Positions 18,632-27,334 of a stretch of 64,000 nt of DNA are shown one piece after another. A program made the position numbers and the translations under genes. Each line of letters opens with the position of its first letter. Position 1 is the stretch's first letter. The stretch is from Enterobacteriaceae bacterium LSJC7 (GTDB lineage: Bacteria > Pseudomonadota > Gammaproteobacteria > Enterobacterales > Enterobacteriaceae): assembly GCA_000302695.1 (NCBI GenBank), contig AMFN01000001.1:142499-206498 (forward strand), given 5' to 3'. The notes below the pieces were generated by a model, which saw nothing but the letters and a program-made list of their open reading frames with translations, ran no database searches and was not told the origin of the DNA.

Positions 18632-18745
18632 GGGGGCCCTGTTGGTTCTCCCGCAACACTAACTTGTGAACTCGGTCAGGTCCGGAAGGAAGCAGCCGCA
18701 GCAGGCGACGTGTGTGCCGGGATGTAGCTGGCAGGGCCCCCACCC
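18632..18745 (+). ncRNA. ffs: 4.5S RNA (signal recognition particle RNA)
   Basis: A 114-base RNA matching E. coli ffs in length. Both ends pair (GGGGGCCCTG with the closing CAGGGCCCCC), and the conserved SRP domain IV is intact: GGTCAGGTCCGGAAGGAAGC, with the GGAA tetraloop and the asymmetric internal loops. It binds Ffh and targets nascent inner-membrane proteins. The distal part of the hairpin differs from E. coli with compensating changes. Confidence 0.98.
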
Positions 18746-19632
18746 ATTTCAGGTAAAGCTGACACGCTAAGTATTTTCCCTTCTCTACGCACCGGGCAAT
18801 TCATAAGATGCCGCGTGAAACAGCAATAAAGACAAATCCGCAGGTTGTTATCGGACAGAGCGTTTTCTCCCTGTCTGGAGAGTCTGCTCCGGCTGCTGCT
18901 TGTGTCACTGTTATCTGAATAGCGCCTGTTAAATCTGTCTTCCCGCCATTTAGACCTGTTCCCCTCATGCCAACGCCGCTCCCTCGCAGGTCCTGTTAAC
19001 CAACCGGCCAAAACTCCTGAATACAGTGGTACTTTATTGTTTATTTTTCCCCCAGCACGCGTGGCGTTCGTTGTTTCAAAGCGGTTTTCTCAGAGAGTAT
19101 ATTTTCAGATTGCTGGGGCGCGCTGGTGTTACGTTTATATTATGTCTGTATCTGGCAGAGTAATGTTAGCGCAGCCGAATCATGGTTTTTTATTCTAATA
19201 GTGTTCTTGTTTTTCTTGTTGTTACCAGAAGCTGGAGGGTAAAGGGAGGCAGCGTAAGAGTGCATTTTTGATCGAAATAAAACATTGCGGACCGCATATT
19301 ACCCCGGCGCGGTCCGCATGGGTGTTAATAACTGATTGATTATAAATAATATTTAAAGTTAAAAAATACTGTTCAGGCGTATCAATCGCCCAAGGGATCA
19401 GATACTATTTTTCATAAGGAAAAGGCGTTGGCTTTATTCATAATACAGGAGGTGTAATAGAGTAGGATATTGGGTTGGTAGTCTTTTTATATGGCTGGCT
19501 TTTTATCGGTTCCACTTGATTGTGTATGATTAAATTTATTTTTTGACACCGTTTTTATTTTTGGTTGCCTCCGGTATTCATTTTTATGTGAAGGGGCAAG
19601 TGTACGCTATTAAAATCACTGAGGAAATTATT
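18746..19632. other. Gene-free AT-rich stretch after ffs
   Basis: These 887 bases hold no gene I can support. The only longer frames overlap the ffs RNA in antisense or lack a ribosome site. One inverted repeat is seen, TGCGGACC (19286-19293) / GGTCCGCA (19311-19318). The composition becomes AT-rich from about 19020. It begins the accessory segment that replaces the E. coli ffs-ylaC interval. Confidence 0.6.
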
Positions 19633-20007
19633 ATGGGTAGTATTGTAAACAGACTTATTCGTCCTGATAATTATTCACTTGCTGTCGAATTTAATGAAGA
19701 TGCTTTAATGCGTGATGACTCACTTGAGATCGCCATGTGGTGCAGCGGGTTCAAGGCAGTTGAGGATAGCTGGATGCTGCCTTTGACCAGCAATTCTATG
19801 CCTTTTGATCCGCATTGGGCCAAATATGCAGGTTTGAACTCTATTCCAAATATCAAAGCATCTCAATATTTCAATCGTTATCAAGAGTATCCAGGCTGCC
19901 TGATTATAGAGTTTGATCATGAAGTTGAGAGTGGAGAGTTCCATCTTTGTAGTAGATTTCGCCTTTCTCCTTCAGGCCCAATTGAAGAAGAGCATTTTTC
20001 ATTTTAA
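19633..20007 (+). CDS. Hypothetical protein, AT-rich orphan
   Basis: A 124-residue soluble protein I do not recognise. It has no signal peptide, membrane helix or clear motif; it is acidic and rich in aromatic residues (Trp at about 31, 41 and 62; many Phe and Tyr). The ATG at 19633 is preceded by GAGGA at 19621-19625 with a somewhat long spacer. The codon use is much more AT-rich than that of neighbouring backbone genes, which suggests transfer. It is followed after 47 bases by a second unrecognised gene in the same direction, so the two probably form an operon. Confidence 0.6.
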   Translation: MGSIVNRLIRPDNYSLAVEFNEDALMRDDSLEIAMWCSGFKAVEDSWMLPLTSNSMPFDPHWAKYAGLNSIPNIKASQYFNRYQEYPGCLIIEFDHEVESGEFHLCSRFRLSPSGPIEEEHFSF

Positions 20008-20054
20008 AAATTTTAGCAGTATTACTATTTGAATGATTTTTTGAGGATAATTTT

Positions 20055-20549
20055 ATGTACAGTTCTTTTACTCGTGGCTATGGTGATATCACCTTAACAC
20101 CCGCTGGTAATTATGGTGAAGGTTATCTCGAATTACCTATTCCGTCAGATTTAACAGATGAGGTCATGGCCGCGCACGGCGCCATCTACGCACGAGTGGA
20201 TGCCACTTGCGGCGCCGTTAATAATAATACGCTTGATAAAGCACATCCCGCCGGTTTGCGTATTCAAACTCTGCGCTATGGCGACTGGAATGGTGGTTCT
20301 AATTTTGGTACCTATTACTGGGAGAAAGAGTTTTTTATTGAAAAGAAGTCTGAAGTTGCCACTGAATTTCCCTATATCGCTGAAACGCGCACAATCAGTT
20401 TTATTCCGATTGAATTGGTTTTGCGCAAAAAACCTCAGGGGTCGACATCAGGCTCTACTATCAGACTGAAGCTGGCCGTTGCTGACTGTAATTTTGATTC
20501 AACGTATCGGGTAAATTACTACGTTAGCTGGGTAGGGGCTCCGCTTTGA
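20055..20549 (+). CDS. Hypothetical protein, second gene of orphan pair
   Basis: A 164-residue protein I do not recognise. It has no signal peptide or membrane helix. Alternating polar and hydrophobic residues, with many Gly, Tyr, Thr and Ser (GYGDITLTPAGNYGEGYLEL; STYRVNYYVSWVG at the C-terminus), suggest an all-beta fold, perhaps a lectin-like or binding domain; this is only an impression. Two cysteines are present, at about residues 52 and 149. The ribosome site GAGGATAA lies before the ATG. It lies 47 bases after the preceding orphan. Small hairpins without T-tracts follow (20552-20574 and 20611-20633). Confidence 0.62.
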   Translation: MYSSFTRGYGDITLTPAGNYGEGYLELPIPSDLTDEVMAAHGAIYARVDATCGAVNNNTLDKAHPAGLRIQTLRYGDWNGGSNFGTYYWEKEFFIEKKSEVATEFPYIAETRTISFIPIELVLRKKPQGSTSGSTIRLKLAVADCNFDSTYRVNYYVSWVGAPL

Positions 20550-20764
20550 GTCTTCACTGCCTTTTCTGGTGAAGGAAACCGCAAGATAACCCTCTGCTTT
20601 ACCTCTTCACGGGGCTGTGTAATGCGCAGCCCCATCGTGCTGATGCTTTCTCTGCGCGTGAGTGTCGCACCCGGTTTCTGACTGGGTTGCTTACACAAGC
20701 AACGACGCCGTTATAAGCGCGTTTATCGCGCGTTAAGCCAGGGAGCAAGTGTTTGCCATCCGAC

Positions 20765-21337
20765 TTATTTCGCCCCCGTTTGCGAATCAATGACCCGGTT
20801 GAGATGCTGTGCCAGACTTTGTGGTGTCATGCCGGGCAGGCCGAGGGTCAGTAGTCCGTCCAGCCCGCATACCAGCGCAATCAGTCGCCAGGCAATGGCC
20901 TGTGGCGTATCGGTAAGGGTAAAACTCCCAGCCTGCGCGCCCGCGTTCAGGATCTTCACCGTTTCGTCATGCCACATTGCCATGCCGGTTATCCAGGCCT
21001 GGCGGATGTCATCATCGTGTTCGGCCAGCAACTGCGCCTCGCGCCACAGGCGAATATACGGCTCCAGGCTTTCGTCCTGTGCGCCGAGCATATCGAACAG
21101 GCGCTCGCGCCAGCTGGCCGAGTCGGGCAGGGGAGCGGCATCCAGCGACTGGCGTACCAGACGTAAAAACACCTCGGCCTTAAGCACGCTGGCGCTGGCA
21201 AAGTGGTGATGCATTTGTCCGGTAGCGATTTCTGCCACGCTTGCCACGCGCCGTACCGTCATCGCTGACAGACCTTCTGCCAACGCCACGTTCATGGCAG
21301 CAGCAAGGATGGTTTCCCGGCGCGCCGCTTTGTTCAT
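20765..21337 (-). CDS. smvR: TetR-family repressor SmvR
   Basis: A 190-residue TetR regulator with an N-terminal helix-turn-helix (about 8-55, MTVRRVASVAEIATGQMHHHF) and a BetI-like C-terminal ligand domain. It is divergent from smvA with 133 bases between them, the arrangement of SmvR, the repressor of SmvA in Klebsiella and Salmonella. The start could be ATG at 21337 or TTG at 21346; the latter is better spaced from GGAGAG. Two matching dyads in the intergenic space are its likely operators. Its identity as SmvR is inferred mainly from the partner. Confidence 0.83.
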   Translation of the reverse strand: MNKAARRETILAAAMNVALAEGLSAMTVRRVASVAEIATGQMHHHFASASVLKAEVFLRLVRQSLDAAPLPDSASWRERLFDMLGAQDESLEPYIRLWREAQLLAEHDDDIRQAWITGMAMWHDETVKILNAGAQAGSFTLTDTPQAIAWRLIALVCGLDGLLTLGLPGMTPQSLAQHLNRVIDSQTGAK

Positions 21338-21390
21338 GTAAGCCAATTTTATCTCTCCGTTTACCCGGCTGCCGCAGTGTAGCGTAAAGC

Positions 21391-21442
21391 TGGACAAGTG
21401 TTCAATTCCAGGTCAGGATCAGCCAACCTGAACATGTGTTCA
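21391..21442. promoter_or_regulatory. Two operator-like dyads between smvR and smvA
   Basis: TGGACA-AG-TGTTCA (21391-21404) and TGAACA-TG-TGTTCA (21429-21442) are two copies of one dyad, with 6-base arms, 2-base centres and one mismatch in the first copy. They are 38 bases apart centre to centre, in the divergent promoter space. They are the obvious SmvR binding candidates. Confidence 0.65.
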
Positions 21443-21470
21443 AGTTTAAGAGAGTAATGAGGTTGAGTTT

Positions 21471-22979
21471 ATGTTTCGCCAGTGGCTGATTTTAATGGTG
21501 ATTGTTCTGGCTTATGTGCCGGTGGCGATTGATGCCACTGTGCTGCACGTTGCTGCGCCGACGTTGAGCGTGGCGCTGGGCGCGAGCGGTAGCGAACTGC
21601 TGTGGATTATTGATATCTATTCGCTGGTCATGGCGGGAATGGTGCTACCGATGGGGGCACTGGGTGACCGGATTGGTTTTAAACGCCTGATGGTGGCGGG
21701 CTGTAGCCTGTTTGGACTGGCATCTCTGGCGGCGGCGTATGCGCCGGATGCCGTTTTGCTGATTGCTGCCCGTGCGCTGTTGGCGGTGGGAGCGGCGATG
21801 ATATTGCCCGCGACGCTGGCCGGGGTGCGTAACACGTTTAGTGATGTCCGGGCGCGCAACATTGCACTGGGTATCTGGGCTGCGGTGGGCGCCGGAGGAG
21901 CAGCGTTTGGTCCGCTGGTGGGGGGCATTGTGCTGGCCCACTTCTCCTGGGGCGCGGTATTTCTGATTAATCTGCCGGTGGTTGCGCTGGTGTTGTTGCT
22001 GACCTGGCGCTATGTGCCAGCGCAACCAGGTAATTTACAGCAGCGCCTTAACTTTACCCATGCGCTGATGCTGGTCGTGGCGGTACTGGCGCTGGTATGG
22101 GCGGCAAAAACCGCTATCAAGCCCGACGATGCCTGGCAGCCTGCGGCGCTGGCGCTGAGCATGGGGGCTGTGCTGCTGATAGCGTTTGTGCAGCTACAGC
22201 GCCGCACGTTATCGCCGCTGCTGGATGTTGGGCTTTTCACTCATCGCATTATTGTTACTGGTGCTGTGATGGCGATGACGTCGATGGTCGCACTGGTGGG
22301 TTTCGAGCTGTTGATGGCGCAGGAGCTACAGTTTGTTCTTGGTAAGACGCCGCTACAGGCAGGTATTTTTATGTTACCGATAATGCTGGCAAGCAGCCTG
22401 TGCGGGCCGCTTGCCGGGCTGTTGGTGTCGCGCTTTGGGCTGCGGCGCGTGGCGGCGGTCGGTATGGCGCTCAGTGCGCTGAGTTTTTACGGGCTGGCGA
22501 AAACCGATTTTGCCTGGCAACAGTGGCAGGCGTGGGGCTGGATGGTGTTGCTGGGGCTAAGTGCTGCAACGGCGCTGCTGTCTGGCACCTCGGCAATTAT
22601 GTCCGCGGCACCGCCGGGTAAAGCCGCTGCTGCCGGGGCGATTGAAACTATGGCCTATGAGCTGGGTGCTGGCATGGGGATTGCGCTGGCGGGTTTGCTG
22701 CTGGCACGCAGCTACCGCACTGCGATGGTGCTGCCGCAGGGACTCGCGCCTGAAGAAGTGGCTCAGGCATTATCTTCAATCGGTGAAGCGGCGCAGGTTG
22801 CCATGACCCTTGATGATGCGCTGGCAGTGCATGTGATGCAGGCTGCCTCGCAGGCCTTCAGTTATTCTCACAGCACGGTGCTGGGACTGGCGGGCACGCT
22901 GCTTGCGCTGCTGGCGGTTATTGTCTGGTTTGCGTTGCGGGGTGTTACCGATAGTCGCTCCACGGACGCAGCACACTAA
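21471..22979 (+). CDS. smvA: MFS efflux pump SmvA (DHA2 family)
   Basis: A 502-residue inner-membrane drug:proton antiporter with 14 predicted helices. The N-terminus MFRQWLILMVIVLAYVPVAID, motif A GALGDRIGFKR and motif C (GAGGAAFGPLVGG) match SmvA of Salmonella and Klebsiella closely along the whole length. SmvA exports quaternary ammonium compounds, methyl viologen and cationic biocides such as chlorhexidine and octenidine. The ribosome site AGAGTAATGAGG overlaps the leader just before the ATG at 21471. It is controlled by the divergent TetR-type gene. Confidence 0.93.
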   Translation: MFRQWLILMVIVLAYVPVAIDATVLHVAAPTLSVALGASGSELLWIIDIYSLVMAGMVLPMGALGDRIGFKRLMVAGCSLFGLASLAAAYAPDAVLLIAARALLAVGAAMILPATLAGVRNTFSDVRARNIALGIWAAVGAGGAAFGPLVGGIVLAHFSWGAVFLINLPVVALVLLLTWRYVPAQPGNLQQRLNFTHALMLVVAVLALVWAAKTAIKPDDAWQPAALALSMGAVLLIAFVQLQRRTLSPLLDVGLFTHRIIVTGAVMAMTSMVALVGFELLMAQELQFVLGKTPLQAGIFMLPIMLASSLCGPLAGLLVSRFGLRRVAAVGMALSALSFYGLAKTDFAWQQWQAWGWMVLLGLSAATALLSGTSAIMSAAPPGKAAAAGAIETMAYELGAGMGIALAGLLLARSYRTAMVLPQGLAPEEVAQALSSIGEAAQVAMTLDDALAVHVMQAASQAFSYSHSTVLGLAGTLLALLAVIVWFALRGVTDSRSTDAAH

Positions 22980-23150
22980 AATACGGTGCGGTGACGATGG
23001 ACATTTTTACCGTTCGTTAAAAACAATGCACAGTGGAAGCAACCGCGCTTTCACGGCTCACAAGGGGAAAGGCCTGCGGGCGCATAGGGTAATCCATGGA
23101 CCGGACATTGCCGGGGGAGGGATGGAAGTAAGGAAACCGCGAGTGTGAGG

Positions 23151-23402
23151 TTATTCATCCTCTTCACGTCGTGGGCGCAGCTGTGATTCGTCGGCATCCC
23201 ATTTATTTGCGTAATCGCGCAGGCTTTCCCAGCCGCTCCAGGCCACGGTAATGATGGTTGCGCCCATAATGAACAGTTCACCGGTTTCCACGGTCTTCGG
23301 CTGCCCGGCAAAGTAGCCTTTAAGCATGATGATAATGCCTGTGAGCAAAATCGCTACCAGTACCGTGACGGTGGCCAGTCTGAGAAGAAAAGAGTGCTTC
23401 AC
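23151..23402 (-). CDS. Small inner-membrane protein of unknown function
   Basis: An 83-residue protein with two predicted membrane helices (about 9-28 and 43-60) and a charged C-terminal tail (DADESQLRPRREEDE). The start is GTG at 23402, with AAAGGA about 9 bases upstream. I recognise no family. It stands alone between smvA (convergent) and the flavin-reductase-like gene. Confidence 0.65.
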   Translation of the reverse strand: MKHSFLLRLATVTVLVAILLTGIIIMLKGYFAGQPKTVETGELFIMGATIITVAWSGWESLRDYANKWDADESQLRPRREEDE

Positions 23403-23562
23403 AGTTCATTCCTTTGTCTGTTGAAACGCCGCTCCAGACGCGCGTTTTTATCTGTCTGTCATTGTCGTGCCACAATCGTGTGGCATTGTCGTCGTGCAAA
23501 TACGCCTGGGCTGTTGCACGGCCGGGATGCGCGCTGCCTGTAACGGGCCAGTCTTCTTTATT

Positions 23563-24105
23563 TTACGACACTTTTGTAAACCAGCGGCTGAGATCGTGCA
23601 GGCTACCGTCGCCGCGAAACTGTCCTCCTCCCAGGTAGTGTAGCGTTTGGGTGTGCTCAGGCTCTTTGCATACTCTGGCATTGACCACTTCAAAGATAAA
23701 AAAATGGTAGCGGCTCACCAGCGCGTCATCATAAAGGCGGCACTCGAAGCTGGCGCAGCATTCTGCCACTGAAGGCGCATCCACCTGCTCTGACGCTTCT
23801 GGCGTCAGGCCAAACTGGTGAAATTTATCTATCTCACTCCCGCTACAGTTGCCAATGCGTGAGACGGTTTGCGCCATTTTCTGCTCCGGGAGATTAATCA
23901 CGCACTCGCCGCTTTGGGTAATCATATCAAAGCTGTGATTAGCGGCAGAAATCATACAGCCGACCAGTGCGGGGGAAAACTCCAGAACCGTGTACCAGCC
24001 CAGCGTCATGAGGTTGTTTTGGTCGCGCCAGCGCGAGCTTATCAGGACGACCGGGCCGGGTTCGAGATAGCGGCGAACATCGCTCACCGGATATGCCGTT
24101 TTCAT
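23563..24105 (-). CDS. Flavin reductase-like / FMN-binding domain protein
   Basis: A 180-residue protein of the flavin-reductase-like FMN-binding split-barrel family (a single-domain form similar to DIM6/NTAB-type proteins). Features visible are PVVLISSRWRDQNNLMTLGWYTVLEFSPALVG near the N-terminus, the SFDMITQSGECVINLP segment and a C-terminal HYLGGGQF motif. It probably reduces FMN or acts as a flavin oxidoreductase in the cytoplasm; the substrate is unknown. Two ATGs lie in tandem at 24108 and 24105; the second has the better distance to AGGAG. It lies just downstream of a GNAT gene on the same strand. Confidence 0.82.
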   Translation of the reverse strand: MKTAYPVSDVRRYLEPGPVVLISSRWRDQNNLMTLGWYTVLEFSPALVGCMISAANHSFDMITQSGECVINLPEQKMAQTVSRIGNCSGSEIDKFHQFGLTPEASEQVDAPSVAECCASFECRLYDDALVSRYHFFIFEVVNARVCKEPEHTQTLHYLGGGQFRGDGSLHDLSRWFTKVS

Positions 24106-24162
24106 CATCTTCTCCTGGTGTTGGCGTCGTACCTGTAAACAGCGTAGAAGAAGAGGCATGAT

Positions 24163-24867
24163 TTAGACGGGGGTTTGGTACTCTTCCAGGCGCTGGCGTT
24201 GCTGGCCGTCGGCGGTAAAGTTCGTTGGATCAAGCCAGCGAGTCAACGCCTGAGCGCGCAGTGGCCATTCGCTGTCGATAATCGAAAACCACGCCGTATC
24301 GCGATTGCGTCCTTTGTACACTACTGCCTGGCGAAAGATCCCCTCAAACTGAAAACCCAGACGCAAAGCGGCCTTGCGTGACGGGACATTGAGGCTGTCG
24401 CATTTCCACTCATAACGCCGGTAGCCGAGTGTGTCGAAGACATAGCGCATCAGTAGCCAGTGGGCCTCTGTTGCAAGCGGTGTGCGGCTCATCAGCACTG
24501 AGAAGTGGACGTGACCGACTTCAACACAGCCGTTAGCACTGTCGATACGCATCAACGCAAGGCGGCCAACGGGCTGCTGGCTTGCTGTATCAATAACGGC
24601 AAAATGCAGCGGATCGTCCAGCGTTGCGGCGCTGGCAATCAGTTGGTGAAAGGCGTGTTCGTCAGGGGGAGGCGGGTGCGGTAGCCACGTCCAGTGTCGG
24701 GTATCGGGAGCCGTCTGAAATGCCTGCCACAGGGCTGTGGCATGTTGCGCATTCAGCGGCTCCAGACGGCAGCGCGGACCGGAAAGCGTCACGCGCTGTG
24801 GGCGACCACGCGGCTGCCAGTCAAAAACGGGCTCGCCGACAGGCTGATTAAATTCATTTACGGGCAT
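24163..24867 (-). CDS. GNAT family N-acetyltransferase (RimJ/RimL-like)
   Basis: A 234-residue acetyltransferase of the RimJ/RimL-like group. The GNAT core covers about 30-200: VTLSGPRCRLEPL at the start, EVGHVHFS as strand 4, and YEWKCDSLNVPSRKAALRLGF as the typical C-terminal acceptor-side motif followed by EGIFR. It would transfer acetyl from acetyl-CoA to an unknown amine, perhaps a protein N-terminus or small molecule. It lies 46 bases after ylaC and 57 bases before the flavin-reductase-like gene, all leftward, so they may be co-transcribed. Confidence 0.88.
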   Translation of the reverse strand: MPVNEFNQPVGEPVFDWQPRGRPQRVTLSGPRCRLEPLNAQHATALWQAFQTAPDTRHWTWLPHPPPPDEHAFHQLIASAATLDDPLHFAVIDTASQQPVGRLALMRIDSANGCVEVGHVHFSVLMSRTPLATEAHWLLMRYVFDTLGYRRYEWKCDSLNVPSRKAALRLGFQFEGIFRQAVVYKGRNRDTAWFSIIDSEWPLRAQALTRWLDPTNFTADGQQRQRLEEYQTPV

Positions 24868-24913
24868 TCACGCTCCTGTTGAGAAACTGGCGTACGTGCC
24901 CGGGGAGGAGAAA

Positions 24914-25420
24914 TCAGAGGTTGGGCATCGCCGCAGGGGTCGGGTTCCTGGCCGGCTGCATATGCTGCCCATCCAGCGAATAAACATCGTAAAACGAAAG
25001 CTCGCCTTTTGTCGCCAGCATTTTACGCAGCTGCGCTTTCTGACGCTCAGGCACGCGCTCTGAAGCCATAATCTCATCAATTAACGTATTGGGAACGAGG
25101 CGGGTGTTGTACCACTCACCGTTGTAGCAAACGCGCAGATCCAGCACGTCAATATCGCTGTAGCGATAGCGTGGATTGACATCAAAAAAGAAAAAGCCGT
25201 TGAGCAAAATGAAGATAAGGAACAGCAACCAGATGGAGTCTTTCAGCATGGGAGAAAGCAGCATCACGGCAAGCGTTGCGAACCAGCCGATATACATTGT
25301 GGTAAAGAGGCCCGGATGGTTGCGGATAAAGCTGATGCTAAAGCGTGGGCGATTATCGCGGTTTTCTTCAGCGTTGATGTTGTCGATGCAGGTAGTCAGC
25401 AGGCGTTGGATTTCGCTCAT
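24914..25420 (-). CDS. ylaC: Inner-membrane protein YlaC
   Basis: A 168-residue protein close to E. coli YlaC. Two membrane helices (about 38-58 and 64-82, ending in [10 protein letters not shown]) follow an N-terminal segment ([12 protein letters not shown]). The cytoplasmic C-terminal part has [10 protein letters not shown]. The start ATG at 25420 fits the family and has AAGGATTATT upstream; a longer frame reaching 25564 is not used. Function unknown. It marks the return to E. coli gene order after the accessory stretch. Confidence 0.93.
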   Translation of the reverse strand: MSEIQRLLTTCIDNINAEENRDNRPRFSISFIRNHPGLFTTMYIGWFATLAVMLLSPMLKDSIWLLFLIFILLNGFFFFDVNPRYRYSDIDVLDLRVCYNGEWYNTRLVPNTLIDEIMASERVPERQKAQLRKMLATKGELSFYDVYSLDGQHMQPARNPTPAAMPNL

Positions 25421-25523
25421 AATAATCCTTCGTTCCTCTGTGTTCGGAAGGTTGTAGCGATAGTGTAAAAAATGTGGGCTGCTGTGAACAGTGACAGTTA
25501 TGGTCTGAAAAACGATAACAGGC

Positions 25524-26075
25524 TTACAGTTGTTTGATGACCCGCGCGGGGTTACCTGCCACAACGCAGTTTGCCGGGACGTCTTTTACAACAACCGAGC
25601 CGGAGGCAATAACGGCATTGTCACCCACGGTGACACCGGGGTTGATAATAGCACGCCCGCCAATCCAGACATTATTGCCAATTCTGACCGGGATACCGTA
25701 CTCAACACCGCTGGCTCGCAGCCTGGCATCAACCGGGTGAGTCGCGGTGTAAATATGAACGCCCGGTGCCAGCATGCAGTTATCGCCAATATAAACCGGG
25801 CAGACATCAAGAATGACGCAGTCAAAGTTGGTGTAGAAATTCTCGCCGACGTGGATGTTATAGCCGTAGTCGCAGCGAAAAGGCGGTTCAACCCAGGCTT
25901 TACTGACGCTGCCCAGCAGTTGCTGGAGCAGTTGCTGGCGTAATTCGATGTCTTCAGGAGCACTATTATTGTACTGCGCGATCAGGACGCGCGCATCAAG
26001 CCTGTCCTGACGAAGGGTTGCATCGTCAGCGAGGTAATGTTCGCCGGCGATCATTTTTTGTTTTTCTATGCTCAT
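25524..26075 (-). CDS. maa: Maltose O-acetyltransferase Maa
   Basis: A 183-residue trimeric left-handed beta-helix acetyltransferase. Hexapeptide repeats run from about residue 70 to 180, with the catalytic His in TATHPVD and the [15 protein letters not shown] block. It acetylates maltose, glucose and related sugars with acetyl-CoA in the cytoplasm; the physiological role is thought to be detoxification of excess sugar. Very close to E. coli Maa, same order with ylaC and hha. Confidence 0.95.
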   Translation of the reverse strand: MSIEKQKMIAGEHYLADDATLRQDRLDARVLIAQYNNSAPEDIELRQQLLQQLLGSVSKAWVEPPFRCDYGYNIHVGENFYTNFDCVILDVCPVYIGDNCMLAPGVHIYTATHPVDARLRASGVEYGIPVRIGNNVWIGGRAIINPGVTVGDNAVIASGSVVVKDVPANCVVAGNPARVIKQL

Positions 26076-26219
26076 TGCATTCCCTGATGAGTTTTAAGAA
26101 CGCATTCCGGCGCTCTGTTGTACAGGGCAACTCTTTCATGAAGTATGGAGTAACATGCTTGCATTACGAGTGCAGGGATAAATTCAATGATGATGTAACA
26201 TTCCAGCCTAAAACAGACC

Positions 26220-26438
26220 TTAGCGAACAAATTTCCACACGGAAGACGGTATTTTATCGTAGAGCTTATTCATTGTCAGTTCAGCCAGACGGTGGTCGGC
26301 TGCTGAATAAAATACCGCCAGTTCGCTGTCGGGTAATTCATATTTGTTTTTTTCAATAACTCTTTCAAGGGTGTCGATTGTCTGACAGCGCCTCAGACGC
26401 ATCAGATAATCAGTTTTGGTTAACGTTTTTGTTGTCAT
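26220..26438 (-). CDS. hha: Haemolysin expression-modulating protein Hha
   Basis: A 72-residue protein almost identical to E. coli Hha from [21 protein letters not shown] onward, including the acidic patch and WKFVR ending. It binds H-NS dimers and strengthens silencing of transferred, AT-rich genes. It is also regarded as the toxin half of Hha-TomB. The start ATG at 26438 has GAGGTG upstream. It follows tomB by 29 bases in one operon. Confidence 0.97.
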   Translation of the reverse strand: MTTKTLTKTDYLMRLRRCQTIDTLERVIEKNKYELPDSELAVFYSAADHRLAELTMNKLYDKIPSSVWKFVR

Positions 26439-26467
26439 AAAGCACCTCAAATGCTTGCAATAGATTT

Positions 26468-26842
26468 CTAAAATGAAAGACTTACTGGATTGTCTTTACT
26501 GGCAGTAACAAAACTACAAAACAGTTGATTGCCGGACTTTCGCCACTTCTGCAACTCTTTTGCATTAATGCCATAGTTACTGAGTAACATAAATGTTTCG
26601 TCCAGATATTCGTCTATTTGCTCAATCAATTTACTATCGGCGTCATGCTTAATCTTATAATTAAGCGCGAACGCTGCAATGTGTTCGATCAAATCATTAA
26701 GTTGTAGGTTAGTGGTTGATGTGGGGTCATTAACCCAACCTTGTTTGCGCTCGCCGAGGCTATCAAGACAATCGTGATAGAGGCTTTCACAGAGATACCT
26801 GAGCTGAGCTATATCATGCCGTTTTGGTGAGTATTCGTCCAT
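26468..26842 (-). CDS. tomB: Hha-antagonist / biofilm modulator TomB
   Basis: A 124-residue protein matching E. coli TomB (YbaJ): [25 protein letters not shown] at the start and a cysteine near the end (NQLFCSF) that in E. coli matters for oxygen-dependent inactivation of Hha. It is the first gene of the tomB-hha operon and lessens Hha toxicity. Confidence 0.96.
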   Translation of the reverse strand: MDEYSPKRHDIAQLRYLCESLYHDCLDSLGERKQGWVNDPTSTTNLQLNDLIEHIAAFALNYKIKHDADSKLIEQIDEYLDETFMLLSNYGINAKELQKWRKSGNQLFCSFVTASKDNPVSLSF

Positions 26843-27285
26843 ATGCTACCGCCTTTTTATCGTAAAAAAAAGATAACGACTCAGGTGGGATGAACACACC
26901 ACATAATGTGTATATTAGTTGCGCATTAGCGTGATGCTTTAAATTATAAGACACGCAACTTTTTTTTTCCCTGCTCTATTACGAAAAATTACAATTATTC
27001 CGCAAAATAATAGGGATAGCCTTGTGATTAATAGCGGTTATCAGTGGCCTGGGTAATGCCCCTGGATTTTTTTGTTATACAATCAGCAAGTTGCGGTTTT
27101 CAAAGGGACGTTGCCTGAGAAATAAGCGCAGGTGTGGCGTTTTTGCTTTTTTGAGACGATCCCTAAGAAGACGTCAGTGGGACGTAAAATTAATTCTTAA
27201 ATCGCAGTGCAAAAAAAGTTCTTTTTGAGATAACAGATAAAAAATAAGGTTATTTCCTATTGCAAATTCTTTTTGAAGAATAAGG
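26843..27285. other. tomB upstream region, no gene seen
   Basis: About 440 AT-rich bases between tomB and the acrB terminator. It must contain the leftward tomB promoter. I see no convincing open frame, RNA gene or repeat; E. coli also has a gap of similar size here. Confidence 0.5.
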
Positions 27286-27311
27286 AAAAAAGGTCGCAAA
27301 TGCGACCTTTT
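27286..27311 (-). terminator. Terminator of acrAB
   Basis: AAAAGGTCGCA (27288-27298) and TGCGACCTTTT (27301-27311) form a perfect 11-bp stem; on the minus strand it is followed by a T-run. It lies 24 bases past the acrB stop. Confidence 0.9.
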
Positions 27312-27334
27312 ATGCTGTTGGCGTGTGCTGAAAG

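Noticed and set aside
18676-19011. 111-codon minus-strand frame overlapping ffs
   Set aside because: It runs antisense through the 4.5S RNA gene, ends inside it, and has no ribosome site or domain.
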